Of a stretch of DNA of 64,000 bases, positions 1 to 9,378 are shown piece after piece (position 1 is the first letter of the stretch; each line of letters begins with the position of its first letter). The notes under the pieces are model-generated. The model saw only the letters and a program-made list of their open reading frames with translations. It made no database searches and was not told the origin of the DNA. The translations under genes were made by a program, and so were the position numbers. The stretch covers positions 1 through 64,000 of the forward strand of contig CALMPI010000023.1 of assembly GCA_937872175.1 (NCBI GenBank), given 5' to 3'. This stretch comes from an uncultured Flavobacteriales bacterium. Its GTDB lineage: Bacteria > Bacteroidota > Bacteroidia > Flavobacteriales_F > PHOS-HE28.

Positions 1-1
1 C

Positions 2-1027
2 GTAGGTCAGCTGCTGGACTGCCTGGGCGTACCGGGCGGAAGCGCCCTTCCTGGCGCGGCGTGCGATGACGGCAATCCGAACACGATCAACGACCAGTGG
101 GACGCGAACTGCGTGTGTGCCGGTACGCCGGTGACGCTGGACTGCCTGGGCGTGCCGGGTGGCAGCGCGATGCCTGGCACGGCGTGCAATGACAACAACG
201 CGAACACGACCAACGACGTCTGGGGCGCGAACTGTGTGTGCGCGGGCACGCCGGTAACGCTGGACTGCCTGGGCGTGCCGAACGGCACGGCCCTGCCTGG
301 CACGCCATGCGATGACGGCAATGCGATGACGAGCAATGACGCCTGGGACGCCGATTGCAACTGTTTTGGATTCCTTGTCCTCATGGATTGCGCCGGCGTA
401 CCGAATGGCAACGCCTTCCCCGGGACACCATGCGATGACGGTGATCCCAGCACGGGCAACGACCTGTGGGATGCGAACTGTGCCTGCAACGGGCAGGAGT
501 ATGACTGCGCGGGTGTGCCGGGCGGCACGGCCTATGTGGATGCCTGCGGGGTATGCGCGAGCGGGACAACGGGCATCACGGCCGATCCCGACAGCGATGT
601 GGACGGCTTGCTGGATTGCATGGACAGCTGCCCCTTCGCCTATGATCCGGGTCAGATGGATTTCGACCAGGATGGCATTGGCGACGCCTGTGACAACTGC
701 TCATGGATCCCGAACCCGGACCAGGCGGACACCGACGGGAATGGCATCGGCGATGTCTGCGATCAGGCCAACGCGATCGGCGAAACCGCAGGGATGTCCC
801 ACTTCACCTTCGCGCCGAACCCGGCACGCGAGGAGGTCATCCTTTTGTCCCTCCCGGTGAAGGCGCAACGCGTGCAGCTGGTCGCGTTGACGGGCGCCGT
901 GGTGCTCGATGTCGATGTGACACAGCGAAGGATCGCGTTGGACGCGGTGCCCGTGGGTGTATATCAGATCATGGCGCTCGATGCGGACGGTAGACCGCTG
1001 GCGCAGGGCAGGCTCGTCCGGCAATGA
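2..1027 (+). CDS. T9SS-sorted secreted repeat protein (5' end outside window)
   Basis: The reading frame is open from base 2, so the true start lies upstream; 341 residues are visible. The first half holds four near-identical tandem units of 41 residues (123 bp period, beginning near 14, 137, 260 and 383), each with a DCLGVPGG-type opening, a CDDGN(P/A) motif and a conserved NCVCAG end with paired cysteines. A fifth shortened unit follows. Next comes an Asp-rich stretch ([32 protein letters not shown]) resembling thrombospondin type 3 calcium-binding repeats. The last 75 residues match a T9SS type A sorting domain (FAPNPA, then short beta strands, ending GRLVRQ). Known for the family: such domains route proteins through the type IX secretion system to the surface or medium. 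The function of the 41-residue repeat is unknown. It is followed by a strong terminator hairpin. Confidence 0.85.
   Translation, partial: VGQLLDCLGVPGGSALPGAACDDGNPNTINDQWDANCVCAGTPVTLDCLGVPGGSAMPGTACNDNNANTTNDVWGANCVCAGTPVTLDCLGVPNGTALPGTPCDDGNAMTSNDAWDADCNCFGFLVLMDCAGVPNGNAFPGTPCDDGDPSTGNDLWDANCACNGQEYDCAGVPGGTAYVDACGVCASGTTGITADPDSDVDGLLDCMDSCPFAYDPGQMDFDQDGIGDACDNCSWIPNPDQADTDGNGIGDVCDQANAIGETAGMSHFTFAPNPAREEVILLSLPVKAQRVQLVALTGAVVLDVDVTQRRIALDAVPVGVYQIMALDADGRPLAQGRLVRQ
14..505 (+). repeat. Tandem 123-bp coding repeat, four units
   Basis: Four consecutive in-frame 123-bp units begin at about 14, 137, 260 and 383 within the first CDS. The first three are nearly identical at the DNA level and the fourth has diverged. 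A fifth unit from about 500 is shorter. More units may lie upstream of the window. Confidence 0.85.
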
Positions 1028-1045
1028 CGCGTCCTGCTTGGAAGG

Positions 1046-1074
1046 AAGGCCCGGCCGGCAAGCCGGGCCTTTTT
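1046..1074 (+). terminator. Rho-independent terminator
   Basis: A perfect 10-bp stem (aaggcccggc at 1046-1055 with gccgggcctt at 1062-1071), a 6-nt loop and a run of T through 1074 lie 18 bp after the stop at 1027. It separates this gene from the convergent gene whose stop begins at 1076 and could stop transcription from both sides, though the T-tract only favours the plus strand. Confidence 0.85.
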
Positions 1075-4000
1075 CATTTCACCAGGGTGACGTGACCGAA
1101 ATACTCCCGGCGATCGGCACTGAAGGCGTCGCGCACGATCATCCTCCATGTGTACACGCCATCCGGAAGCAGCTCCGCGGAGCCGTTCAGCGCGCCGTTC
1201 CACGATAGGCCCGGTTCATCCGAAGAGAACACGATCTCTCCCCAGCGGTCGAAGATCCAGAAGCCGAAGTCCTCCGTGTCCGCACCCACGAGCACCGGCT
1301 GGAACGTGTCGTTGAACCCATCTCCGTTCGGGGTGAAGGCGTTGGGAACATGCACGATGAGCACATCGTCCACCAGCACCAGGGCGCAGGCTTCGGCGGC
1401 ACAGCCCAGGCTGTCGGTGGCCAGCACGCAGACCAGGTGATGCCCGGCCAGCGGCGCGTCGAAGCGGTATCGCAGTTCGACGGTGGTGTCCACTGCGGTT
1501 CCGTCCACCGTCCACAGATGGTCGCGGCACACATCACCGACCGGCCATGCCTCAACGACCGCATCATCCAAGGGGATCACCGTGCGTCGCACTTGTACGC
1601 CCACGTTCGGAGGCGGCAGCGCGGTCACCAGTGCGATGGACGAGGTCTCCCACGCACAACCGGCCGTATCTGTGTATTGAACGCTCGGAGCGTATGTGCC
1701 CGCTTGTGCATAGGTGTGGTCCACGGGGCCGTTCTGTACGATCACGGTCCCATCGCCCAATTGCCATGTGAGGTCCACCACGGCCGTCCCGTACTGCGGG
1801 ATCAGGGTCACTGCCAATGGGGCGCATCCGGATCCGGGCACCACGGTGGCGACGAGGTCGGGACGGGTGGCGATGTCCACTTGCACCACTGCGGTATCCG
1901 AGCTTCCAGCGCATGCGCCAAGGCCTTGCACGGTGTACAGGTACACACCCTCCTCGGCGACCGCAGGGTCGATGAGCGAAGCGCTCGGCGTGCCATCCGG
2001 TGCGGACCAGGACCCGCCGGCCTGGGCCGATGGCCCCAGCACCGGGGTCATGTCCACGGGCGTCTGTGAAGCACAGAGCACAAGGCTTCCGTCCAGGCCT
2101 GCCTGTGGGAGAGGGTCGATGTTCAACGTGAGCACGGCCGTCGCGTTCGGACAGGGGGGAGTTCCTGTGACCGTGTAGGAATACGCACCGGAGGCCGCAC
2201 CGCCCGGATCGATCGGCGGGATCACGACCGCTCCGCCCGGGTCTGTCCAGGTCCCGCCGGAAGCAGGGTTGCCACCCAGGACGGACAGTGGGTCGAACGG
2301 GGGGGCGCTGGCGCATACCGTGTGGCTGGCATCGGCTCCGGCATCGACGGGGGGCACCTCATCCACAAGGACCGTGGCGGAATCGGCCGGGCAGGGACCG
2401 ACCCCGATAAGGACGTATTGGTAAGTGCCGGGCGTATCGGTGAGCGGATCGAAGTCCGGCCCCTGGGTGTTGCCGTTCGGGTCCGTCCACGCACCGCCGG
2501 GATCGGGACTTCCACCAAGCGCATTGAACAGGGCGGTCGGTGCGCCGTTCGCGCACACGGTGAGCGATCCAGGTACCCCCGCGTCGGGCGGCTCAAGCAG
2601 GCTGAGGTTCACCGTGTGAGTGCCATCCGTGCAAGGGGGAATGGCCGCAAGGGTGTAGATGTAAGTGCCCGCGATCGCAATGGACGGATCCACGACGCCC
2701 GTGCTGGAACCTCCGACCGGATCGGTCCAGGTCCCGGTGGCCGGAAGTCCGATGAGCAGGGAGAGCAGGTCCACCTGTGGTGAGCTCGTGCAGGCGCTGA
2801 GCGCGGCTGATCCTCCAGTGGGCGGGGCGGGCACCACGGTCAGTTCCACCTCCGCGGAGGCCGGTGAGCATGGAGCCGGTGCGTTCACCAGATAGGTGTA
2901 CGTGCCTGCCGTGGCCGTTCCTGGGACGATGATCCCGGTGACCGGTAGACCGAGCGGATCCGTCCAGGTTCCTCCCGGGTCCGGCGAACCTCCCAGCAGC
3001 AGGAAGAGGTCCGCTGTGGGCAGATCGTCGCACAGATCGACCACCGCATCGATGCCTGCGTTCGGTTGGTTCACCTCCGTCACCTGAACGGTGGCGCTAG
3101 CGTCCGTACAGGCCGGACCGCCCGGCACTGCGTAGGTGTAGCTGCCCGGTCCGTTCAACACCGGATCGTAGGTCCCGCTGAACACGGACCCGTTCGGGTC
3201 CGTCCAGGTCCCTCCTGGCTGGGCCGATGCACCCAACGTGGTGAAGAGGTCGGTAGGACCGCCCGCGGCACAGAGGGTCACCGCGCCGCTCGTTCCCGCA
3301 TCCGGCGCAAGCTCGGTCGACATCGTCACCGTGGCGCTCTCCGTCCCGCAGGGCGGGCCCGTGCCGACCGTGTACGTGTAGGCACCATCCGGGCTTGACC
3401 CGGGTGTGAACGTGCCACCGAAGACCTGTCCGTTCGGGTCCGTCCAGCTGCCACCGGGCTGTGGGGTTCCGGTCAACAGGGTGTACAGGGTGATCGCGGC
3501 ATCCGAGGAGCAAACGGTGAAGGATCCTCCTGTCCCGGCATCGGGCTCTGCAGCCACGCTGATGGTGATCGTCGCCACGGCATCGACGCAGGGTGGCGTG
3601 CCGGCCACCGTGTAGCTGTATGTGCCGGCGGGGTCGACGGCGGGATCGAACGGGGTCACATGGACCGCTCCATTGGGGTCGGTCCATGATCCTCCGGCAT
3701 CCGGAGCACCGCCCAGTTGTAGGAACAGATCCAGCACAGGGCTGGTGTTGCACACGGACAGTGCACCATCCGTGCCGGCGTCAGGGGCCACCGACACCTG
3801 CACGGTCACCGTGCTCTGTGCATCGATGCACGGCGCCGTGCCGGTGAGGGAGTAGGTGTACTGACCGGCCGATCCGGTGGAGGGATCGAAGAGGTTGCCG
3901 GACAGCGGCCCCGGCCCGCTCCACGTGCCGCCGGGGTCGGCGTTCGGGCCGAGGAGCGCGAACAGATCGATGGCGGCCGCATCGCTGCAGGTCGCCACGC

Positions 4001-4850
4001 TCGTTGAAGTTCCGGTTTGTGGCTGTGCATGGATGGTCACCGTCACAACGGCCTGGTCCGAGCAACCGCCATTGGCATCGACCACCTCATAGGTGTAGGG
4101 ACCCGGAGGCGCTGTCGCAGGGTCGAGCGTACCGGACATGGCGTTGCCGAACGGATCGGTCCAGGCGCCACCGGGCTGCGCCGAGCCGCCCAGCAGCGTG
4201 AGCAGATCGATGGCCGGTCCTTGATCGCATGTGGCGATGGACGCATCCGCCCCGGCCTCCGCCATGCAGCATGCGGCGGTGGCGGGGGCACTGGCCACCA
4301 CGGCGTCCCCCGTGCATCCTGAACTGCCCCAACTGCCCGTTTCGCTGTCTCCGTAGGTGTTGACGGTCATCCCCAGGTCCGCACCGTCCACGCAGGCCAC
4401 CCCACTGGCGACGGTCACGGTCCAGCAGAACTGCCAATTCGTGGCGCCGGTGCAGAAGTCGCCGAAGTTGTTGCCCGGGTTTCCGTCGCTGTCGAGATCG
4501 AAGAAGAAGCCGGGTCCCACCGTACCGATGGCCGTGGCTGCCGTGCCTGTGCACGTGGCGTACCAGTTCCAGCTCCCGGTGCTGGGGCCGCAGGTCGGTG
4601 GCGGAGGGCCGGGCGTCAATGTGCTCGCGTCCCATCCCGGTCCGAGCACGGGCACCAGTCCGTGGAACCAGTTGGCGTTGGTGCTGTTCCAGAAGGTGAC
4701 CGTGAAACAGAAGTTCACCGACTGGCCGCCGGCGTAGGTGCCGTTCACCGGCGGGGGCGCTGCGGTATAGGTGTAGTTCACCAGGCAGGGCTGGGCCGCC
4801 AGCAGGGCCGGGATCGTGATGCCGACGAAAAGGAGGGCTCGGATGGCCAC
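1074..4850 (-). CDS. Large modular secreted protein with gliding-type (T9SS type B) C-terminal domain
   Basis: This 1258-residue protein has an N-terminal signal peptide (hydrophobic segment ending ALLAAQP) and a GTG start; no other start codon lies in the frame nearby. After a Cys-containing N-terminal domain of about 195 residues come ten tandem modules of about 80 residues. Each has one conserved Cys near its start, a (G/S)TWTDPNG-type motif and a GTYTYTV...C strand pair. A PKD-like domain follows (GDGT, then DHTYAQAGTY). The end carries the hallmark of the gliding motility-associated C-terminal family: NAFTPNGDGFND, IFDRWGEIVF and a DGVYTW strand. Known: this C-terminal type is secreted by T9SS and often surface-attached. 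Inference: it is a large surface adhesin or matrix protein; the ligand is unknown. Confidence 0.9.
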   Translation of the reverse strand: MAIRALLFVGITIPALLAAQPCLVNYTYTAAPPPVNGTYAGGQSVNFCFTVTFWNSTNANWFHGLVPVLGPGWDASTLTPGPPPPTCGPSTGSWNWYATCTGTAATAIGTVGPGFFFDLDSDGNPGNNFGDFCTGATNWQFCWTVTVASGVACVDGADLGMTVNTYGDSETGSWGSSGCTGDAVVASAPATAACCMAEAGADASIATCDQGPAIDLLTLLGGSAQPGGAWTDPFGNAMSGTLDPATAPPGPYTYEVVDANGGCSDQAVVTVTIHAQPQTGTSTSVATCSDAAAIDLFALLGPNADPGGTWSGPGPLSGNLFDPSTGSAGQYTYSLTGTAPCIDAQSTVTVQVSVAPDAGTDGALSVCNTSPVLDLFLQLGGAPDAGGSWTDPNGAVHVTPFDPAVDPAGTYSYTVAGTPPCVDAVATITISVAAEPDAGTGGSFTVCSSDAAITLYTLLTGTPQPGGSWTDPNGQVFGGTFTPGSSPDGAYTYTVGTGPPCGTESATVTMSTELAPDAGTSGAVTLCAAGGPTDLFTTLGASAQPGGTWTDPNGSVFSGTYDPVLNGPGSYTYAVPGGPACTDASATVQVTEVNQPNAGIDAVVDLCDDLPTADLFLLLGGSPDPGGTWTDPLGLPVTGIIVPGTATAGTYTYLVNAPAPCSPASAEVELTVVPAPPTGGSAALSACTSSPQVDLLSLLIGLPATGTWTDPVGGSSTGVVDPSIAIAGTYIYTLAAIPPCTDGTHTVNLSLLEPPDAGVPGSLTVCANGAPTALFNALGGSPDPGGAWTDPNGNTQGPDFDPLTDTPGTYQYVLIGVGPCPADSATVLVDEVPPVDAGADASHTVCASAPPFDPLSVLGGNPASGGTWTDPGGAVVIPPIDPGGAASGAYSYTVTGTPPCPNATAVLTLNIDPLPQAGLDGSLVLCASQTPVDMTPVLGPSAQAGGSWSAPDGTPSASLIDPAVAEEGVYLYTVQGLGACAGSSDTAVVQVDIATRPDLVATVVPGSGCAPLAVTLIPQYGTAVVDLTWQLGDGTVIVQNGPVDHTYAQAGTYAPSVQYTDTAGCAWETSSIALVTALPPPNVGVQVRRTVIPLDDAVVEAWPVGDVCRDHLWTVDGTAVDTTVELRYRFDAPLAGHHLVCVLATDSLGCAAEACALVLVDDVLIVHVPNAFTPNGDGFNDTFQPVLVGADTEDFGFWIFDRWGEIVFSSDEPGLSWNGALNGSAELLPDGVYTWRMIVRDAFSADRREYFGHVTLVK

Positions 4851-4911
4851 TTCCGCAGGGAGTTGCTGCGGGAAGATAGCGGCTCGGAGCGTACGACGCC
4901 CAAAGCCGCGC

Positions 4912-6132
4912 TCAGCGGGCGATCACGGTGCCTACGCGGCCTTTGCGCGAACCATCGGCACCCTCCACCACGCAGCGGTAGGTGCCGGCCTTCAATCCGC
5001 CACGTTCGATGCGGTGCTCGCCGGCACCGAGGCCGTCCACGCGCAACGCCTCCCGCCCCTGGGCATCGAACAGCACAAGGGAGACAAGCGACCGCCCCTC
5101 CGGCATCACCGCCGTGAAGCCGCTCTCGAACACCGTGGGATAGAGATAGGCCGATGGGGCCGGGCTCGCCTCCTCCACGGCCACCGTGCTGCCGGCCACG
5201 GAGTAGATGTCCGTGAACGATCCCACGTACAACAGGCTTCCATCCGCGAAGAACTCCTCCAGGCTCACCAGGTCGATCACGGAAACCCCGCCGTTGTAAG
5301 CCGCGAAGGTGACCCCGTTGTCGATGGAGCGGTAGATGCCCGTTTGGTTCGGCAGGATCAGATACACCTTGCCGTCGTAGCCGATGATCTCACCGTCAGC
5401 GAGGCTCGTCGGTGTGCCCGTGGCGTCGTTCCACGTTCCACCATTGTTGGTGCTGTACCGCACACCGAAGGTGGAGACCATGACGAGGTTGCTTCCCGCG
5501 GCGGCCACGCCGAACACGGTGTAGTTCACACCGGGCATCGCGGTCCAGTTGAGCCCGTTGTTCACGCTGGTGTAGATGCCGGTGTTCGTCGCCGCATAGA
5601 GCAGCCCGCCCACTTGCGTGAGGTGGTACACGATGGTGTTGGAGCCCATGCCCGAGTGCCCCACGTTCCAGGTGCCACCGAGGTTGTCGGTCTTCCAGAT
5701 GCCGCCCCCCTGGCTCACTGTGCCTGTGAACACGGCGAAGAGATCGTTGCCGAAGGAGAAGAACTTGTTCGCGTAGACCTGATTGCTCGCGGTCAGGCTC
5801 CCGTTGACGCTCGTCCAGGAGCTTCCTCCGTTGTCCGACCGATGGATGCCGGATTGCGTCCCGGCGAAGAGGCTCGTACCCTTCCGTCCCACGGACTCCA
5901 CGAAGTAATTGCCTCCGTTCTGCGGAAGCCCTGTGTTCACCGCGGTCCAGCTCGATCCTCCATTGGTGCTCTTCTTTACTCCGGTGGGATAGGTCACCGC
6001 GTAGAGCGCCCCTCCTTCGGAGGTCATGCTCCGGGTCTGTTGCTGACCGCTGGCCAACGCTGTCCATTGGGCCGGCGAGACAAGGGGCAGGAATACGAGA
6101 AGGGCGAGCGGAACGATCGGAAGCAGGCGCAT
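4912..6132 (-). CDS. Secreted beta-propeller (BNR/Vps10-like) protein with T9SS type A sorting domain
   Basis: 406 residues from the ATG at 6132. A TTG 21 bp further upstream is also open, but the ATG places a signal peptide (MRLLPIVPLALL... ending SPAQ) at the very N-terminus. The body has repeated blades of the form STNGGSSWT, SDNGGSSWT, TDNLGGTWN, SVNNGLNWT and STNNGGTWN. This is the Asp-box/BNR signature of seven-bladed sialidase-like or photosystem-assembly-like propellers. The last 75 residues (from about YLYPTVFESG) form a T9SS type A sorting domain. No catalytic sialidase residues are evident, so a binding or structural role is more likely than an enzymatic one. Confidence 0.85.
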   Translation of the reverse strand: MRLLPIVPLALLVFLPLVSPAQWTALASGQQQTRSMTSEGGALYAVTYPTGVKKSTNGGSSWTAVNTGLPQNGGNYFVESVGRKGTSLFAGTQSGIHRSDNGGSSWTSVNGSLTASNQVYANKFFSFGNDLFAVFTGTVSQGGGIWKTDNLGGTWNVGHSGMGSNTIVYHLTQVGGLLYAATNTGIYTSVNNGLNWTAMPGVNYTVFGVAAAGSNLVMVSTFGVRYSTNNGGTWNDATGTPTSLADGEIIGYDGKVYLILPNQTGIYRSIDNGVTFAAYNGGVSVIDLVSLEEFFADGSLLYVGSFTDIYSVAGSTVAVEEASPAPSAYLYPTVFESGFTAVMPEGRSLVSLVLFDAQGREALRVDGLGAGEHRIERGGLKAGTYRCVVEGADGSRKGRVGTVIAR

Positions 6133-6183
6133 GGCATCGGGTTGGGCCCGCAAGTTGGGGCCGGCCCCCCGTGTGCCGTCCGT

Positions 6184-6567
6184 TCAGGTGCTGCCCTTTT
6201 TCAACAGTTGGGCATCATGAGCCTGACGAAGCCGGTCGCGGACCGCGGCGAAGGCCTCGCAGGTGCGATCGAGCGCCTCGCCGAGCACCTGGCCCAACTT
6301 GTAGCCCGCGTTGGTGTCCGTACCGGGTCGTTCCAGCATCCTGCGGGCCCCGGACGGATGGCGGAGCACCGTGGCCTCCAGGCATCCGCGCACCTGCCGC
6401 TCCAACTGGCTGTTCGATGCACCCAGGTCCACGGCCCCCACACAACCACAGAGGTCCTCGATCAAGGCCTTTTCGTCACTTCGTGCAGGTGCGGATTGAG
6501 CGGCCGAAGGCGACCCGGTCGCGCCCAGGCACAGCAGCAGCCCCATGCAACGGATCACCCAATGCAC
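6184..6567 (-). CDS. Small secreted cysteine-containing protein, unknown function
   Basis: 127 residues from a GTG at 6567, or 120 from the ATG at 6546. A signal peptide ends near SAAQS. The mature part has a DLCGC motif, a later single Cys (VRGCLEA) and one near the C-terminus (RTCEAF), a pattern suggesting disulfide-stabilised helices. A -7-like box (TACCTTTC, 6571-6578) lies 3 bases before the GTG, which supports the GTG as a leaderless start. It is transcribed divergently from the His/Cys-rich gene at 6684. I do not recognise the family. Confidence 0.65.
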   Translation of the reverse strand: MHWVIRCMGLLLCLGATGSPSAAQSAPARSDEKALIEDLCGCVGAVDLGASNSQLERQVRGCLEATVLRHPSGARRMLERPGTDTNAGYKLGQVLGEALDRTCEAFAAVRDRLRQAHDAQLLKKGST

Positions 6568-6570
6568 TCC

Positions 6571-6578
6571 GAAAGGTA
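6571..6578 (-). promoter_or_regulatory. -7-like promoter box TACCTTTC
   Basis: It matches the Bacteroidota -7 consensus TAnnTTTG with one mismatch on the minus strand, three bases before the GTG of the small secreted protein. No convincing -33 TTTG is visible. Confidence 0.35.
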
Positions 6579-6667
6579 GCCCGACCGGTGATGGATACCC
6601 GGTCTTGTGACCAGCGGTGATGTGCGCGGGGTGAACGGTGATCCTCCGAGCAGCCGGGTCAGCGGGC

Positions 6668-6675
6668 TACCTTTA
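6668..6675 (+). promoter_or_regulatory. -7-like promoter box TACCTTTA
   Basis: It matches TAnnTTTG at seven of eight bases and lies 8 bases before the ATG at 6684. A second overlapping candidate, TACCTTGC, lies at 6674-6681. Confidence 0.3.
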
Positions 6676-6683
6676 CCTTGCTC

Positions 6684-7004
6684 ATGGCCACCCCCCTTCG
6701 CCTGTTCCTTGCGTGGATCGTCGTGCTCGGCATGTGGGGCTCCATCCTCCCGCCCGAGCTCGGTGCGCTGCACACCTGCGCCGGGCATTCGGGCCATCAG
6801 CACGATGCCGAGCGCCACCCCGGCGATGGGGACGATTGTGCGGGCTGTGCGCTCGCCCTGGCGGAGGCCCTCGTTCTTGGTCCGTTGCAGGGGACGCACG
6901 TGGAGGATCGGGTGGTGCGGGCGGTCGTGAGCGGAGAGGGCACAGCACCTGCCGGGTCGGTTGCTCGCGGCACCACCGACCGCGGACCACCCTCGCGTGG
7001 CTGA
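6684..7004 (+). CDS. Small exported His/Cys-rich protein, putative metal-linked
   Basis: 106 residues from the ATG at 6684. An N-terminal hydrophobic segment (LRLFLAWIVVLGMWGSI) looks like a signal peptide or anchor. It is followed by a short region dense in metal ligands: HTCAGHSGHQHDAERH, then DDCAGCALALAEAL. The stop lies 41 bp before the start of the TonB-dependent receptor on the same strand. Small His-rich proteins of this kind often precede TonB receptors in Bacteroidota, so a role in metal binding or sensing connected with the receptor is inferred. The tail after about residue 75 is low in recognisable structure. No enzymatic function can be assigned. Confidence 0.6.
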   Translation: MATPLRLFLAWIVVLGMWGSILPPELGALHTCAGHSGHQHDAERHPGDGDDCAGCALALAEALVLGPLQGTHVEDRVVRAVVSGEGTAPAGSVARGTTDRGPPSRG

Positions 7005-7044
7005 TCGCCGAGGTACGTGCTCCATCATTCCCATCCCACTTGCC

Positions 7045-9378
7045 ATGCCCTTCCTCCGGCCCTTGGCGGCCGTGCTCATCCTTCTGAACAGTCCCGTGCT
7101 CCAGGCCCAGGAGCCCTGCACGTTGGTGCTGTCCGGCATCGTGGTGGATGACCATGATGGGGCGCCATTGGGCTTCGCCCAGGTGGTGGTCGTGGGCACC
7201 TCGCTAGGCGTGGTGGCCGATGCGGAAGGTCGGTTCAGGATCGAGGGCCTATGCCCCGGGCCGGTGGAGCTGCGCCTGGAACATCTGGGATGCCAGCCGG
7301 TGCAGCGGAAGCTTGACCTTGCGACCGATCGCTCCATCACCGTGCGGTTGGAGCATCACGCGGAAGAGCTCAAGCAGGCCGAGGTGGTGCGTGAGCGGCC
7401 GGATGAGAACGTCGGCATGTCGCGGGCAGTCATGGACAGGGTCGCCATGGAACGGGCCTCGGGCCGCTCCTTCGCCGATATGGTCGCGACCGTCCCGGGT
7501 GTCACCGTGCTGCGCTCCGGACCGGTCATCGCCAAACCGGTCGTTCAAGGCCTCTCCGGCAATCGCGTGCTGACGCTCAACCAAGGGGTGCGGCAGGAGG
7601 ATCAGCAGTGGGGCGGCGAACATGCCCCGGACCTCGATCCGTTCAGCACGGACCGCATCGAACTGGTGAAGGGGGCCGCATCGGTCCAGTACGGGAGCGA
7701 TGCCTTGGGCGGGGTCATCATCACCTCGCCGGTGGAGCTGCCGCGGCAGGGCGGGGTGGGCGGTGCCGTCGGTGTGGTGGGGATCAGCAACGGTCTGGGC
7801 GGTACCGCGCAGGCGGTCCTCGAAGGCGGGTTCGGCCACCTGAGCGGACCTGGCTGGCGGCTCCAGGGTTCCGGTCGCCTGCTGGGCGACGGCCAGGCAC
7901 CAGGCCATGTGCTCAGCAACACCGGCTTGCGCGAAGGGGCCGGTTCAGTGGCCATCGGACATCATCGGCCGCGCGGCGGTGTGGAGCTGTACTACAGCTA
8001 CCTCGCCCGCGAGGTCGGCATCCTGCGCGCGGCCCACATCGGAAACCTCACCGACCTGCAGAACGCCATCGAACGCGACGAGCCCTGGTACCAGGCTCCG
8101 TTCACGTACGCCATCGACGCCCCCCGGCAAACGGTACAGCACCATCTGGTGAAGGCGCACGGTGAGTTGAGGTTGTCCAGGCGCGGACAGCTGGAGCTCA
8201 CCTACGCCTACCAGGCGAACGACCGGCAGGAGTATGATATCCGACGCGGTGGACGCAGTGCCCGACCGGCCCTCGACCTCTTCCTGGCCTCGCACTCGGC
8301 CGACCTCGTGCTGAAGCATCACGTGGGTCCGCGGCTCCACGGCAAAGTGGGCACCAATGGTCTGCTGCAGACCAACGTCAACATCCCCGGAACCGGCGTC
8401 AGCCCGCTCATTCCGGACTTCCGGCGGCGCACACTGGGGGTGTTCGTCCTGGAACACTACCCGATCGGTGAACGGCTGGAGCTGGAGGCCGGTGCCCGGC
8501 TCGACGGAGCAGGTCTGGTGGTGTACACCTTCGACGAGGCGGATCGACCGTTGAGCGTGGAGCATCGCTTCATCAATGGAGCGGGGAGCCTGGGCGCCAA
8601 CTGGACCGTGGCCGACAGCCTTGCCTTGCGCATCAACGTGAGCTCGGCCTTCCGGCCACCTCATGTGAGCGAGCTCTACAGCGCAGGTCTGCATCACGGG
8701 GCGGCGGCCATCGAAGAGGGCGATGCCGGCCTGGGCAGTGAGCGGATGTACAAGGGCACGATCGACCTGGTCGGAAGCGTGTGGGGAGGCCGCCTTACCG
8801 GCATCGTTTCGGCGCATGCCGGTCGTGCGGATGGCTTCATCCAGCTCCGGCCCGAAGGCGTGGCCCTCACCATCCGCGGCGCGTTCCCCGTGTTCCGCTA
8901 CGCGGCCACGGATGCGTTCCTCTGGGGCATCGATGGGCGCGCGCAACTGCACCTCGCCCGGCATTGGTCCACGTCCTTCGAATGGAGCCTGGTGCGGGGC
9001 CGCGACCTGCGCCGTGATGAGTGGCTCTATATGATGCCCTCCGATCGGGGTGCCCTGGTCCTGGTCTGGCGGGGAGCGGACAAGGGGGCGTGGGCACGAC
9101 CCGAACTGGCCTTGCGCTCGTCCCTGGTGCTGCGGCAGTCCCGCTTTCCGGAGGACCTTGACCTGGTCGACCCACCGCCGACCTATCACCTGCTTGGCCT
9201 CAGCGCTGCGGTGGAGCGACGCATGAACGGCGGTGTGCTGCGCATCGGCCTGGAGGGCAACAACGTGCTCAATGCGCGGTACAGGGACCTGTTGGACCGC
9301 TTCAGGTACTATGCGGACGCGCGCGGCGTGGAGGTGCTGGTGAGGCTGGGGTATACCTTCGGAAGGCGGGCCACATGA
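7045..9378 (+). CDS. TonB-dependent outer-membrane receptor with carboxypeptidase-like N-terminal domain
   Basis: 777 residues from the ATG at 7045; an upstream TTG in the same frame would add 28 residues without a signal peptide. A signal peptide ends near LQAQ. Residues about 28-110 form a carboxypeptidase-D-like regulatory domain (SGIVVDDHDGAPLGFAQV). The plug follows with QWGGEHAPDLDPFS and the classical IELVKGAASVQYGSDALGG motif. The rest is a 22-strand-type barrel ending in an aromatic-containing strand (VRLGYTFG). The conserved NNVLNARYRD segment near the end is typical of the family. Known: such receptors import scarce ligands using TonB energy. The upstream His/Cys-rich protein suggests a metal or metallophore as substrate (inference). 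The downstream gene overlaps its stop codon. Confidence 0.93.
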   Translation: MPFLRPLAAVLILLNSPVLQAQEPCTLVLSGIVVDDHDGAPLGFAQVVVVGTSLGVVADAEGRFRIEGLCPGPVELRLEHLGCQPVQRKLDLATDRSITVRLEHHAEELKQAEVVRERPDENVGMSRAVMDRVAMERASGRSFADMVATVPGVTVLRSGPVIAKPVVQGLSGNRVLTLNQGVRQEDQQWGGEHAPDLDPFSTDRIELVKGAASVQYGSDALGGVIITSPVELPRQGGVGGAVGVVGISNGLGGTAQAVLEGGFGHLSGPGWRLQGSGRLLGDGQAPGHVLSNTGLREGAGSVAIGHHRPRGGVELYYSYLAREVGILRAAHIGNLTDLQNAIERDEPWYQAPFTYAIDAPRQTVQHHLVKAHGELRLSRRGQLELTYAYQANDRQEYDIRRGGRSARPALDLFLASHSADLVLKHHVGPRLHGKVGTNGLLQTNVNIPGTGVSPLIPDFRRRTLGVFVLEHYPIGERLELEAGARLDGAGLVVYTFDEADRPLSVEHRFINGAGSLGANWTVADSLALRINVSSAFRPPHVSELYSAGLHHGAAAIEEGDAGLGSERMYKGTIDLVGSVWGGRLTGIVSAHAGRADGFIQLRPEGVALTIRGAFPVFRYAATDAFLWGIDGRAQLHLARHWSTSFEWSLVRGRDLRRDEWLYMMPSDRGALVLVWRGADKGAWARPELALRSSLVLRQSRFPEDLDLVDPPPTYHLLGLSAAVERRMNGGVLRIGLEGNNVLNARYRDLLDRFRYYADARGVEVLVRLGYTFGRRAT

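Noticed and set aside
14-505. CRISPR array
   Set aside because: The 123-bp repeats have no unique spacers and are in-frame protein repeats.
4912-6132. Photosystem II assembly factor
   Set aside because: Only the generic Asp-box propeller is shared; the signal peptide and sorting domain show a secreted protein in a non-photosynthetic lineage.
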